64,000 nucleotides of DNA from Ruegeria sp. A3M17 (lineage in GTDB: Bacteria > Pseudomonadota > Alphaproteobacteria > Rhodobacterales > Rhodobacteraceae). The stretch is taken from positions 229,610-293,609 of the forward strand of contig NZ_QOCF01000007.1 in assembly GCF_003318255.1 (NCBI RefSeq), given 5' to 3'. The notes below the pieces were generated by a model. It was not told the origin of the DNA and searched no databases. It saw only the letters and a program-made list of their open reading frames with translations. The position numbers were made by a program, and so were the translations under genes. Within the stretch, counting starts at the first letter, position 1, and every line of letters starts with the position of its first letter. Below are positions 53,062 through 62,261 of the stretch, piece by piece.

Positions 53062-55275
53062 TCAGCCTTCGATGCGGCTCAGATCAGCAACACTGGAGCA
53101 GACCTGACGGATCTGGCTTAGCAGGTTCAGGCGGTTACGGCGCAGGATGTCGTTGTCGGTATTGACCTGAACATCCTCAAAAAACGCATCCACCGGGCCG
53201 CGCAGGTCGGCCATGGCCGACATCGCACTTGGGAAATCCTCAGCTTTCAGCGCCGGGTCGATCTTGGCCTTTGCAGCTTCCAACGCGCCGAACAGAGCCT
53301 TTTCGCTGTCGGTCTCCGCAAACTTGATATCTGCGCCATAGGAGTATTCGACCCCGTCCTTTTCCTCGGCCTGCGTCAGGATGTTATTGGCGCGCTTGAA
53401 CCCCTGCACGAGGTTCTCACCATCCTCGGTCGCGATCACCGCGTTCAGAGCACGGGCACGTTTGACCAGCAGGTTGAGATCGTCATTGCCTTCCATTGCG
53501 ATACAGGCATCGATGATGTCGTGGCGAATGCCCTCGTCACGGAGGAAGGTTTTGAGGCGGTCGTGAAAGAAAGAGAGCAGGTCCGCTGCTTTGGCGAAAG
53601 CCTCGCCTGCCAATGCGCCCACGTTTTCTTGAAACAATTCGAGGTTTTTCTCCTTGGCAGCGGCAAGCGCTTCACCAGCCTTTGGACCTTCCAATTCTTT
53701 GAGCTTGTCCAAAACCCCGCCCACCGGCTGACCTTCTCGTACTGCAGCAAACTTCAAGATTGGGTTGGCCAGCGCCAGCTTGAGCTCAATGGAGAGCTCA
53801 TTCTCCAACACCAATCGAATAACCCCCAACGCTGCCCGGCGCAGAGCAAACGGGTCTTTCGATCCGGTCGGTTTCTCATCAATCGCCCAGAAGCCGGTCA
53901 GCGTATCTAGTTTGTCGGCCAAAGCCACAGCTACCGACAATGGTGCCGTCGGTACATCATCCGAGGGCCCAAGCGGCGAGTAGTGGTCCTGCGCTACGAC
54001 GGATACGGCGGAGTCTTCACCGGCGGCCTCAATGTAATACCGGCCCATAAGCCCCTGAAGTTCAGGGAATTCATAGACCATCTCGGAACTCAGATCGGCT
54101 TTGGCCAGACGCGCGGCTTTCTCGGCCTGATCGGCATCTGCTCCGGTCACCGAGGCCAATTCGCGGGCCAGCGCGGCGATGCGGTCGATCCGCTCGGCTT
54201 GAGTTCCCAGCTTGTTGTGGAAGGTCACATTCTCCAGTGCGCGGGTCCATTGGGCGATGTCCGATTTGGCAACGCGCAGGTCGTTCTCCCAGAAGAACTT
54301 GGCATCGGCCAAACGCGCCGACAGAACCTTTTGGTTCCCCGCCAGAATGGTCGCGCCATTGTCGGTGGTTTCGCGGTTCGCAACCGTAATGAACCGCTCA
54401 ATCCGGCCCGTCTTGGGGTTCTTCACGGAAAAGAATTTCTGATGCTCTTTCATCGAGGTCTGCAGAACCTCGGGTGGCAGTTCCAGAAATTCGTCGTCGA
54501 TCTGCCCCATCAGGACAACCGGCCATTCGACCAAACCCGCGACTTCGGCCAGCAGACCCTTGTCGTCGACCACTTCCAGACCTGCGGCAAAGGCCATGTT
54601 CTGGGCATCGTTCCAGATATGCTCTGCGCGTTCTGCGGGCGAAAGTACCACAAACGCGCGTTTCAGTTTTGCGGCGTAATCCTCGAAGGACGAGACCGCA
54701 AAGCGACCCGGCGCCATGAAACGGTGACCTTCGGTGGTGTCGCCGGACGTGATGCCGTCGACCTCCAGCGGCACAATCTGCGCGCCGGTTTCATCGGTCA
54801 GAATGCACAGGATCGAATGCAACGGACGCACCCAGCGCAGACCGCCACTGCCCCAGCGCATGGATTTGGGCCATGGGAAATTGCGGATCGTCCCCTCAAG
54901 CACTTCGGCCACGATCTCGGCCGCAGGACGGCCCGGTTTTTCGATGGTGGCAAAATAGACCGCGCCTTTGGGTGTTTCGCGCTCTTCCAACTGATCGCGG
55001 GTCAGACCTGCGCCGCGCAGGAAGCCTTCGATGGCTTTGTCCGGCGCGCCAACCTTCGGACCCTTGCGTTCCTCGCGTATCATGGGGCTTTCCGTCAACA
55101 ACCCTTCAACCGCCAGTGTCAGGCGGCGCGGCGTCGTCAAAGCCGCCGCAGAGGCATAGGTCAGACCGGCATCGACCAAACCATCGGTGATCCGCTTTTT
55201 CAGGTCTTCGCCTGCGCGGGTCTGCATACGCGCGGGGATTTCCTCGGAAAACAATTCGATCAGCAGGTCGGGCAT
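53062..55275 (-). CDS. glyS: Glycyl-tRNA synthetase beta subunit
   Basis: A 737-residue GlyS. It begins MPDLLIELFSEEIPARMQ, the family opening, with RRLTLAVEGL, LRWVRPLHSI, ALADKLDTLTGFW (HD-like domain) and the C-terminal anticodon-binding region ending FEDVQVNTDNDILRRNRLNLLSQI. With GlyQ it forms the alpha2-beta2 enzyme; the beta subunit binds tRNA. It is 9 bp downstream of gltS and 43 bp before ppdK. Its partner glyQ is 2.5 kb away, separated by gltS, a DUF6446 gene and a reversed marC. Confidence 0.96.
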   Translation of the reverse strand: MPDLLIELFSEEIPARMQTRAGEDLKKRITDGLVDAGLTYASAAALTTPRRLTLAVEGLLTESPMIREERKGPKVGAPDKAIEGFLRGAGLTRDQLEERETPKGAVYFATIEKPGRPAAEIVAEVLEGTIRNFPWPKSMRWGSGGLRWVRPLHSILCILTDETGAQIVPLEVDGITSGDTTEGHRFMAPGRFAVSSFEDYAAKLKRAFVVLSPAERAEHIWNDAQNMAFAAGLEVVDDKGLLAEVAGLVEWPVVLMGQIDDEFLELPPEVLQTSMKEHQKFFSVKNPKTGRIERFITVANRETTDNGATILAGNQKVLSARLADAKFFWENDLRVAKSDIAQWTRALENVTFHNKLGTQAERIDRIAALARELASVTGADADQAEKAARLAKADLSSEMVYEFPELQGLMGRYYIEAAGEDSAVSVVAQDHYSPLGPSDDVPTAPLSVAVALADKLDTLTGFWAIDEKPTGSKDPFALRRAALGVIRLVLENELSIELKLALANPILKFAAVREGQPVGGVLDKLKELEGPKAGEALAAAKEKNLELFQENVGALAGEAFAKAADLLSFFHDRLKTFLRDEGIRHDIIDACIAMEGNDDLNLLVKRARALNAVIATEDGENLVQGFKRANNILTQAEEKDGVEYSYGADIKFAETDSEKALFGALEAAKAKIDPALKAEDFPSAMSAMADLRGPVDAFFEDVQVNTDNDILRRNRLNLLSQIRQVCSSVADLSRIEG

Positions 55276-55284
55276 ATTCGATCC

Positions 55285-56496
55285 TTAGAAATTGACGATC
55301 GTCTGAATGACGATGGCATTAGCGATATCCACAAAGAATGCGGATACAAGGGGCAATACGATAAAAGCAATAGGCGATGGGCCATATCGCTTGGTGACGG
55401 CGGTCATATTTGCAATTGCAGTCGGGGTGGCGCCCAGGGCAAAGCCCCCGAAACCGGCGGCCAGAACGGCGCCGCGATAATTGCTGCCCATGACCGGAAA
55501 CAGAACCCAGATTACGAAAGCTACGGTGAACAGGGTTTGCGCGGACATGATGACTACAATCGCCAGGCCCAATTCCGCGATAGTCCACAATTGAAGGCTC
55601 ATCAGCGACATCGCCAGAAACGCGCCCAGCGAGAATTCCGAGATCAACGCCAGTGAGGGTGTACGGGCCACCGGTTTTGCATTTGGGGCCAGAAAGTCAC
55701 GCAAGTTGGCAACAATGATCCCCATGATAAGGCACGGGACGAACAGAGGGAGCTTCAGACCGGCATCGTCGATCACTTGCCATAGCAAATAGCCGAACAG
55801 CATGGCGATGTTCAGATACAGCAGCACCCGCATGATCGTCAGGTGATCGATCTTTGTGGCTTTCTCGTTGCCACTATCCGGCAATCCAACCGTGTGTTCT
55901 TCGTCCGGGCGTGCGGGGGACAAGCCATACCCTTCGATCAGATACCGGGCCACCGGGCCACCAACCAGAGCGGCCAAGACCAGCCCCAGCGTGGCAACTG
56001 CGACGCCCAGCTCGGTCGCGCCGGTCAGGCCGGTGACTTCGGCCACTTCGGGAGCCCACGCAATTGCGGTTCCGTGCCCGCCGATCAATGCCGCCGAACC
56101 AAACAAAACGCCGGATTGCACCGGGTACCCAAACAGCGATGCCCCAGTTGCCCCAATAACATTTTGAACCACAATTGTGGTTAACGTCAGGATCAAAAGT
56201 AAGAACAAAGGCTTGCCGCCGGAAATCAAATCGGAAAACCGTGCGTTCAAACCAATGCCTGCAAAAAATACCACCAGCAGAAAGTCCCGTGCGTCCAGGC
56301 CGAAAGACAATTCCAGATCAAACAACAGATACAACAGCAACACCACGATCGAAGCGAGCAACCCTCCGGTCACTGGTTCGGGGATGTTGAACTGCCGCAG
56401 CGTAGGGACGCGGGTGTTGATCTCGGCCCCCGCCAGATAGACGGCAAATCCAAGCGTCACGGTCAGAAAATCGTCGATCTGAACGATATCGGTCAA
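55285..56496 (-). CDS. gltS: Sodium/glutamate symporter
   Basis: A 403-residue membrane protein of the ESS/GltS family with about ten helices in two inverted halves. LGFAVYLAGAEINTRVPTLRQFNIPEPVTGGLLAS starts the first half and GVLFGSAALIGGHGTAIAWAPEVAE contains the conserved re-entrant glycine loop (GGHGTA). The second loop is AAGFGGFALGATPTAIANM. It imports glutamate with Na+. It lies between DUF6446 and glyS on the same strand with short gaps (10 and 9 bp), so it is transcribed with them, an unusual insertion in the glyQ-glyS region. Confidence 0.9.
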   Translation of the reverse strand: MTDIVQIDDFLTVTLGFAVYLAGAEINTRVPTLRQFNIPEPVTGGLLASIVVLLLYLLFDLELSFGLDARDFLLVVFFAGIGLNARFSDLISGGKPLFLLLILTLTTIVVQNVIGATGASLFGYPVQSGVLFGSAALIGGHGTAIAWAPEVAEVTGLTGATELGVAVATLGLVLAALVGGPVARYLIEGYGLSPARPDEEHTVGLPDSGNEKATKIDHLTIMRVLLYLNIAMLFGYLLWQVIDDAGLKLPLFVPCLIMGIIVANLRDFLAPNAKPVARTPSLALISEFSLGAFLAMSLMSLQLWTIAELGLAIVVIMSAQTLFTVAFVIWVLFPVMGSNYRGAVLAAGFGGFALGATPTAIANMTAVTKRYGPSPIAFIVLPLVSAFFVDIANAIVIQTIVNF

Positions 56497-56506
56497 ATCG
56501 GACTCC

Positions 56507-57031
56507 TCAGCTCTCGGGACGCGGCGGGCATTCCTCGCCGATCACGGTGCCGTCATAGGCCTTTTCCCCGCAATTGTTCAGTGCGTGCCAGACATAGCCT
56601 TTGCCGTCCTTTGTAACCGCAACAATTCGGTCAACGCCAAAGTGGATGTTTTTTGCGCCCAGAAAGGCCTTGGCCTCGCCTGATTTCAGGGCATCCGCAA
56701 CCGCCACGGCGTCAAAGCAATCGAACCATCCGGGCGCGGTCAGCGGCTCGGCATTCTCGACCGCGACATGGGTTTCCTCAATCTGCGCAAGCGTCATATC
56801 CGTTTCGAAACAGGCGCGGTAGCGGATGGGTGAGCTGTCCGCGTCAATCGCCTGAAACGCACTGTAGGATATAGGCGTGGGCGCCTCGGCCCCTTCTGTC
56901 ATCAACATGACATCCTGCCCGGGCTTGGATTCCACGTCATAATAAAATCCGTAGATCTGCAGGTAATACATCCCAAAACCGGCTACTGCCGCCGAGATCA
57001 GCACTATGATCGCAAGCACTTTTCCTGTCAT
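56507..57031 (-). CDS. DUF6446 family membrane-anchored protein
   Basis: A 174-residue protein with one N-terminal hydrophobic helix (MTGKVLAIIVLISAAVAGFGMYYL), either a signal anchor or an uncleaved signal, and a periplasmic domain containing four cysteines (RYRACFETDM, WFDCFDAV, LNNCGEKAYDG, GEECPPRP). It matches a conserved Rhodobacteraceae family (DUF6446) commonly found beside glyQ/glyS. Function unknown; the cysteines could form two disulfides. It precedes gltS by 10 bp. Confidence 0.75.
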   Translation of the reverse strand: MTGKVLAIIVLISAAVAGFGMYYLQIYGFYYDVESKPGQDVMLMTEGAEAPTPISYSAFQAIDADSSPIRYRACFETDMTLAQIEETHVAVENAEPLTAPGWFDCFDAVAVADALKSGEAKAFLGAKNIHFGVDRIVAVTKDGKGYVWHALNNCGEKAYDGTVIGEECPPRPES

Positions 57032-57122
57032 CGTCTTTTCCTTTTGCTCACGATGCCTCTTTCACGAACGGTGAAAATAGGACAAGTTCCAATTGATTAC
57101 AGGCCGCAAAGAGACGTTTTAA

Positions 57123-57755
57123 ATGGACAGCACCCTTGCCGTAGGATTCTTCGGAGCGCTTTTTGCGATCATGAATCCAATCACGAACCTGCCAGTGTTC
57201 CTTAGCGTCACCGACGGCCTTGCCCCGGCTGAGCAACGCAAAGTGGCTACAAAGACGGCGCTCTACTGCCTGATCCTCGGCGCATCGTTTGCGGCTGTAG
57301 GAAGTCAAACGCTCAGCCTGTTCGGCATCAGCGTCGATGACCTGCGTGTCGCGGGTGGTCTGGTCGTTCTGATGATTGGCCTGAACATGCTGAACGGAAA
57401 GCCCAGCACGTCGCATCACGGAACCGAGGGTGAAAGGCAATCCTATCCTGAACCGGACACGGTTGCCTTTTATCCGCTGGCATTTCCGATCCTTGTCGGG
57501 CCGGGCACAATTACCACGTTGATCCTGTATGCGAGCCACATCCATAAACCGGTAGATACCATTGTTTACGCTGGCGTTTTCCTGGCCGTCTTGCTGTTGC
57601 TGTTCGTGACATTCTGGAACGCCGCAGCCATTGCCAAACGTCTGTCTGACAATGCTCGTGTTATCATGAGCCGGTTCATGGGCATGATCCTGTCGGCCAT
57701 CGCAATCAGCATGATCGCGGCTGGCCTTAAGGTTCTGCTGCCCGGACTGGCTTGA
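57123..57755 (+). CDS. MarC family integral membrane protein
   Basis: A 210-residue protein with six helices. The opening FFGALFAIMNPITNLPVFLSVTDG and the later FPILVGPGTITTLILYAS are MarC family repeats. Members were once thought to affect multiple antibiotic resistance, and their function is now considered unknown. It lies on the opposite strand between glyQ and DUF6446, and its last codons nearly touch the glyQ stop. This orientation breaks the otherwise one-directional glycyl-tRNA synthetase region. Confidence 0.88.
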   Translation: MDSTLAVGFFGALFAIMNPITNLPVFLSVTDGLAPAEQRKVATKTALYCLILGASFAAVGSQTLSLFGISVDDLRVAGGLVVLMIGLNMLNGKPSTSHHGTEGERQSYPEPDTVAFYPLAFPILVGPGTITTLILYASHIHKPVDTIVYAGVFLAVLLLLFVTFWNAAAIAKRLSDNARVIMSRFMGMILSAIAISMIAAGLKVLLPGLA

Positions 57756-57763
57756 GCGGCGCA

Positions 57764-58693
57764 TTAGGCCTGGAACCCGGCGGCCTCGGTCAGCAGGAAT
57801 GCGTCTGCGCATTGCTTCGCCAAGGCCCGCACGCGGCCGATATAGGCCTGACGTTCGGTTACCGAGATCACGCCCCGCGCGTCCAGCAGGTTGAACACGT
57901 GACTGGCCTTGATGCATTGATCATAGGCCGGGTGCGCCATGATGATGCGCTTGCCGGTTTTTGGGTCGTCATGCTCTTGTGCCAGAATGGCGGCGCACTC
58001 AGCCTCGGCTTCTTCGAAGTGGCGCAACAACACTTCGGTGTTGGCCACGTCAAAGTTCCAGCGGGCGTATTCTTCTTCGGTCTGTTTGAAGATGTCGCCA
58101 TAGGAAAGCGGGCTTGGTGACTGCGGATCGTTGAACGGCATGTCCATTACGTGGTCGATGCCAAGCACATACATCGCCAGACGCTCCAGACCATAGGTCA
58201 GCTCGCCCGAGACCGGCGCACAATCATGGCCACCGACCTGCTGGAAGTAAGTGAACTGGCTGACTTCCATGCCGTCGCACCAAACTTCCCAACCCAAGCC
58301 CCATGCGCCAAGGGTGGGGCTTTCCCAGTCGTCTTCGACAAACCGGATGTCATGCAGGTTCATGTCGATGCCAATCGCCTCAAGCGAGCCCAGATACAGG
58401 TCCTGCAAATCCGGCGGGCTGGGTTTGATCAGCACCTGATACTGATAGTAATGCTGCAACCGGTTGGGGTTCTCGCCATAGCGCCCGTCCGTCGGACGGC
58501 GCGAAGGCTGCACATAAGCTGCAGCCCAGGTTTTCGACCCCAACGCGCGCAAGGTGGTCGCCGGGTGGAACGTGCCTGCACCAACCTCCATGTCATAGGG
58601 CTGCAGAATGGCGCAGCCTTTTGAGGCCCAATAGGCCTGAAGCCGCAGGATAATCTCTTGAAATGAACGTGGTGCGCTGGACTGTTCGGTCAT
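57764..58693 (-). CDS. glyQ: Glycyl-tRNA synthetase alpha subunit
   Basis: A 309-residue Gly[44 protein letters not shown] at the start, [25 protein letters not shown] and [20 protein letters not shown] are the class II synthetase motifs. It carries the aminoacylation site for glycine; the beta subunit GlyS is needed for tRNA. The start is at 58693 ([11 protein letters not shown]); seven extra codons upstream lack a family match. GGGAATGTC upstream is a fair ribosome site. Normal length. Confidence 0.96.
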   Translation of the reverse strand: MTEQSSAPRSFQEIILRLQAYWASKGCAILQPYDMEVGAGTFHPATTLRALGSKTWAAAYVQPSRRPTDGRYGENPNRLQHYYQYQVLIKPSPPDLQDLYLGSLEAIGIDMNLHDIRFVEDDWESPTLGAWGLGWEVWCDGMEVSQFTYFQQVGGHDCAPVSGELTYGLERLAMYVLGIDHVMDMPFNDPQSPSPLSYGDIFKQTEEEYARWNFDVANTEVLLRHFEEAEAECAAILAQEHDDPKTGKRIIMAHPAYDQCIKASHVFNLLDARGVISVTERQAYIGRVRALAKQCADAFLLTEAAGFQA

Positions 58694-58898
58694 GACATTC
58701 CCTTTGGACGCCACTGCGCCCGGTTCCGTTGGGTTTTGTCCTTCCTATGCAAGGGGCCGTTGGGCGTCAACGGGCGGCAAAGCCTATGCTGTCACTGCGC
58801 AGCCACACTGGAAATTCCCCGTATTCCGGGCATGGCTTTCGGTACGTTGTTTCGCGTAGGGTCCGGCAAAGATAAAACACTGCGGACACGGGCAGACA

Positions 58899-60632
58899 AT
58901 GACTCGCATATTCACGGCAATTTTGTTTCTTTTTCTCATCGGCGCGCGCGCTGTTTTTGCACAGCAGGACGCAGGCGTCTGGGTGCAGGTCGAAGCGCAG
59001 CCCTCGCTGCGCGAAGCGCAGGAACGTGCGCGGGCCTATGCCAGCACCCTGCCAGACGTAAACGGGTTTCGTTTGAACTCTGGCTGGTATGCCATTGTTA
59101 TCGGGCCTTATTTGCGTAACGACGCGGAACAAGTTCTAAGCGTTTACCGCGCCGAGGGGCAAATCCCCGCGGACAGCTACATCGCGTTTTCTAGTGCACT
59201 GGGTCAACAATTCTGGCCGGTTGGCGAGAACATTCTGGACCGGGGCGTCGTGACGCCACCAGTTGAGCCCCAGCCGGAACAGCCGGTTGTTGGCGTAACA
59301 CCGCAGGCCTCGGACGAGACACGCTCACAAGCGCTGCAAAGCGAACGTCTTCTAAGCACGCAGGAACGCATGAATTTGCAAACCGCTCTGCAGGCCGCAG
59401 GTTTTTACAATTCAACGATCGATGGCGCATTTGGCCAAGGCACGCGACGCTCCATGGGCGACTGGCAACGGTTCAATGGCTTTGAGGCTACCGGCGTTCT
59501 GACGACTGCGCAGCGTAAGGCGTTGATTGACGACTTTAACGCCCCCCTTCTGAGCGTTGGGATGGAGCGTTATTCCGACCCGCAGGCCGGTATCGATGTG
59601 GATCTGCCGCTGGGCGTCGTCGCATTCGACCGGTATGAGGCCCCGTTTGTTCACTTCAAAGGCACAACCGATCTGGACGCCAAGGCCCTGTTGATCAGTC
59701 AGAAGGGCGACAAGGCCACGCTGCGCGCCCTTTATGAGGTGCTGCAATCGCTGGAAATCGTTCCGCTCGATGGCCCACGGCAATTGCGCGGCGACAGCTT
59801 TACGCTGGAAGGGCGCGGCAATGGGATCGTGACCTATAGCGAGGCACGGCTGGACGATGGCCAGATCAAGGGCTTTACACTGGTTTGGCCAGAGGATGAC
59901 GATGCCCGGCGCGCCAGAGTGCTGGCCGCAATGACGGCCAGCTTTACCGCAACTGGCGCAGTATTGGACGCCGCAGCGGGTGCCAATGCCGAGCAGCGGA
60001 TCGATCTGGTGTCCGGGCTGCAAGTACGCACACCGCGCCTGTCCCGTTCGGGCTTCTTCGTTGATACCAGCGGCACGGTCCTGACCATTTTTGAGGCCGC
60101 TGACAGCTGCACACGCATTACGCTGGATGGCGATCAAGAGCTTCAGGTCGCCTTGTCAGATCCCGATCTGGGTGTGGCGGTTCTGCGCCCCAGCCGCAAT
60201 CTGGTTCCGGTCAACGTGGCAGAGTTCAGCGCCGATGCCCCGCGTATCCAATCTGAGATCGCGGTGTCAGGATTCTCATATCAGGGCGCCTTGGGCGCAC
60301 CGACGCTTACCTTTGGCCAGATCGCCGATGTGCGCGGCCTGAACGGAGAAGACGGCGTGAAACGTCTGGCATTGGCAGCCCAACCCGGCGATGCGGGCGG
60401 ACCGGTATTTGACGGCAATGGCCAGGTTGTTGGCATGCTGCTGCCGACCCCGACCGAAGGACGCACCCTGCCCGCGTCCGTCAGCCTTGCTGCAACGGCA
60501 AACAGCCTGAACGAAGTTCTGGCCAAGGCCGGTGTCTCCGGTCAGTCGAGCCAGCCCACGGCGCAGATCTCACCCAATGAACTCAGCCGCCGGGCCACCG
60601 GCATGACTGTGTTGGTTCATTGCTGGGATTAA
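58899..60632 (+). CDS. Secreted HtrA-like pseudo-protease with SPOR and peptidoglycan-binding domains
   Basis: A 577-residue protein with signal peptide (cut after VFAQQ). A SPOR-like domain (about 27-95), a peptidoglycan_binding_1 domain (about 152-212: LQTALQAAGFYNSTIDGAFGQGTRRSMGDWQRFNG) and a trypsin/HtrA-like domain (about 375-560) follow. In the last, all three catalytic residues look lost: TNHV-type His reads LTIFEAAD (Glu399), the DLAVL Asp reads LGVAVL (Gly425), and GDSGGP reads GDAGGP (Ala499). It is probably a non-proteolytic periplasmic scaffold or regulator bound to peptidoglycan. Divergent from glyQ; a terminator shared with the next gene follows. Confidence 0.85.
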   Translation: MTRIFTAILFLFLIGARAVFAQQDAGVWVQVEAQPSLREAQERARAYASTLPDVNGFRLNSGWYAIVIGPYLRNDAEQVLSVYRAEGQIPADSYIAFSSALGQQFWPVGENILDRGVVTPPVEPQPEQPVVGVTPQASDETRSQALQSERLLSTQERMNLQTALQAAGFYNSTIDGAFGQGTRRSMGDWQRFNGFEATGVLTTAQRKALIDDFNAPLLSVGMERYSDPQAGIDVDLPLGVVAFDRYEAPFVHFKGTTDLDAKALLISQKGDKATLRALYEVLQSLEIVPLDGPRQLRGDSFTLEGRGNGIVTYSEARLDDGQIKGFTLVWPEDDDARRARVLAAMTASFTATGAVLDAAAGANAEQRIDLVSGLQVRTPRLSRSGFFVDTSGTVLTIFEAADSCTRITLDGDQELQVALSDPDLGVAVLRPSRNLVPVNVAEFSADAPRIQSEIAVSGFSYQGALGAPTLTFGQIADVRGLNGEDGVKRLALAAQPGDAGGPVFDGNGQVVGMLLPTPTEGRTLPASVSLAATANSLNEVLAKAGVSGQSSQPTAQISPNELSRRATGMTVLVHCWD

Positions 60633-60648
60633 GAGCTATACCAAAACT

Positions 60649-60681
60649 AAAAAGCGCCGCTCTTTCGGGCGGCGCTTTTTT
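60649..60681. terminator. Bidirectional terminator between pseudo-protease and decarboxylase genes
   Basis: AAAAGCGCCGC-TCTTTCGG-GCGGCGCTTTTTT, a GC-rich stem flanked by A- and T-runs, sits between two convergent stop codons. Confidence 0.92.
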
Positions 60682-60686
60682 GTTGG

Positions 60687-62261
60687 CTAAAGGATATCCG
60701 GTGTGACCCGGATCAGTGTTGGAACTGGTGCGGCAAAGGCTGACCGAACCGCCTCTTGCATTTCGGGCAAGCTGGAGGGCCCTGACGACAACGCACCGAA
60801 GGCCTCGGCCAGTTTGCAGAAGTCCGGGTTGCGCGCCACGACCGCGTTCGGGGCGATCTGACCGCGGACCATGCTGTCTTCGATCTCTTTGAGCTTTCCG
60901 TTGTCCCAAAGAATAATCGGCAGAGACAGGCCCAGTTCGACTGCTGCCCCAAGCTCTTGCATTGTATAGTGAAAACCGTAGTCCCCGGCGATCACCGCTG
61001 TAGGCTTACCTCGGCGCGCCACGGCCCCGCCAATTCCGGCCGGCAGCCCATAACCAAGCGTGCCGAACCCGGTCGGATGGTGCCAGTGATAGGGATAGCC
61101 CATATCCCAAACCTCTTTGGCGACATATGCAAACTGGGTCATGTCAGAATAGATCATGGTGTCGCCTGGCATCGCCTCGCGCAGGGCATCCATCACCGGG
61201 ACGATGCCCGGTCGCTCGGCATCCACTTCGGCGCGCCAACGGCGGCGCGCGTCGGCAACTTCTTCTTGCGCCCAGCCCGTTGCAGGTTTGACATGATCAA
61301 TGGCGGCCCAAAGTGCATGGGCAAAGCTTTCCCCATCGGCCTGCAGCTTGATCGCTGCGCGATGGTGATCAGACAGAACCTTCGGGTCCACATCTATACG
61401 CACCAGATTGCCCGAGTGACCCAGTGTGTTTCGCCACAGGTCGACTTCGCCCAATTCCGCGCCCACGACAACCACAAGATCAGCCGAGGCAATGACATCG
61501 GCGCTGCCCGGTCGTGGCAACATAGCTCCGTAGTCCAAGGCATAGCCCAACCCCGCCATTCCGCGCCCGGCATACGTGGTGAAACAGGCTGCGCCCAACT
61601 GCGTCAGGATTTGCCGCCACAGATTCGACCGCGCGCCACCACCCAGAATAAACAACGGGCGTCGTGCTATGTTCAGCATGGACATTACCGGAGCCAAGTC
61701 CGGCGGCAGAACTTTTGAACGCAAACCAGGTTGGTTGGGAAATGGTGCGGGATCTGCATCGGCCTCAAGCTGTGCAATCGGCACTTGGATGTGCTTTGGG
61801 CGCGGACGGTTTAGTTCGAACTCTTCAAACGCCCGCTCGACCAGATTGTAGGCTGCCTGCGCCGTATTGGCCTGATGCGACCAGTCAGTCACGGTTTCAG
61901 CCGCAGCGCGCTGGTCTTTCATCTGGTGCAACTGCCCGTGCACGCCTTGCGTTTCATCAAGGCACGAGGACATCACCAGCATTGGAACCGAGTCCGTATA
62001 GGCTTGCCCCATCGGTGTCATGATGTTGCACAACCCCGGTCCGGTGATGACATATGCAACACCCGGCTTGCCGGTCGCACGGGCATAGCCGTCGGCCATG
62101 AACCCTGCTCCCTGCTCGTGCCGGGCCAGCACATGGGTGATTCCGGCCTCTTCGATCCCGCGATACATTTCCTGATTGTGCACGCCGGGAATACCAAAGA
62201 TCACATCCACTCCGCGATCCCGCAGCATATGCGAAATCTGCGCACCAAGGGGTCTTTTCAT
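60687..62261 (-). CDS. ThDP-dependent 2-oxo-acid decarboxylase (AruI/IlvB-like)
   Basis: A 524-residue thiamine-diphosphate enzyme in three domains: N-terminal Pyr domain with the catalytic Glu in VLARHEQGAGFMADGYARATG, central domain (about 185-330) and C-terminal PP domain with the Mg/ThDP motif AGDYGFHYTMQELGAAVELGLSLPIILWDN. It resembles acetolactate synthase large subunits, but the layout and the lack of a small subunit fit 5-guanidino-2-oxopentanoate decarboxylase (AruI, arginine transaminase pathway) better. Substrate unproven. The ATG at 62261 shares one base with the trkH stop (TGATG) behind GGAGG, so it is coupled to trkH. A TTG one codon earlier is the alternative. Confidence 0.82.
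   Translation of the reverse strand: MKRPLGAQISHMLRDRGVDVIFGIPGVHNQEMYRGIEEAGITHVLARHEQGAGFMADGYARATGKPGVAYVITGPGLCNIMTPMGQAYTDSVPMLVMSSCLDETQGVHGQLHQMKDQRAAAETVTDWSHQANTAQAAYNLVERAFEEFELNRPRPKHIQVPIAQLEADADPAPFPNQPGLRSKVLPPDLAPVMSMLNIARRPLFILGGGARSNLWRQILTQLGAACFTTYAGRGMAGLGYALDYGAMLPRPGSADVIASADLVVVVGAELGEVDLWRNTLGHSGNLVRIDVDPKVLSDHHRAAIKLQADGESFAHALWAAIDHVKPATGWAQEEVADARRRWRAEVDAERPGIVPVMDALREAMPGDTMIYSDMTQFAYVAKEVWDMGYPYHWHHPTGFGTLGYGLPAGIGGAVARRGKPTAVIAGDYGFHYTMQELGAAVELGLSLPIILWDNGKLKEIEDSMVRGQIAPNAVVARNPDFCKLAEAFGALSSGPSSLPEMQEAVRSAFAAPVPTLIRVTPDIL

Noticed and set aside
53983..55656. 557-codon plus-strand frame
   Set aside because: Antisense shadow of glyS and part of gltS; low-complexity and without motifs.
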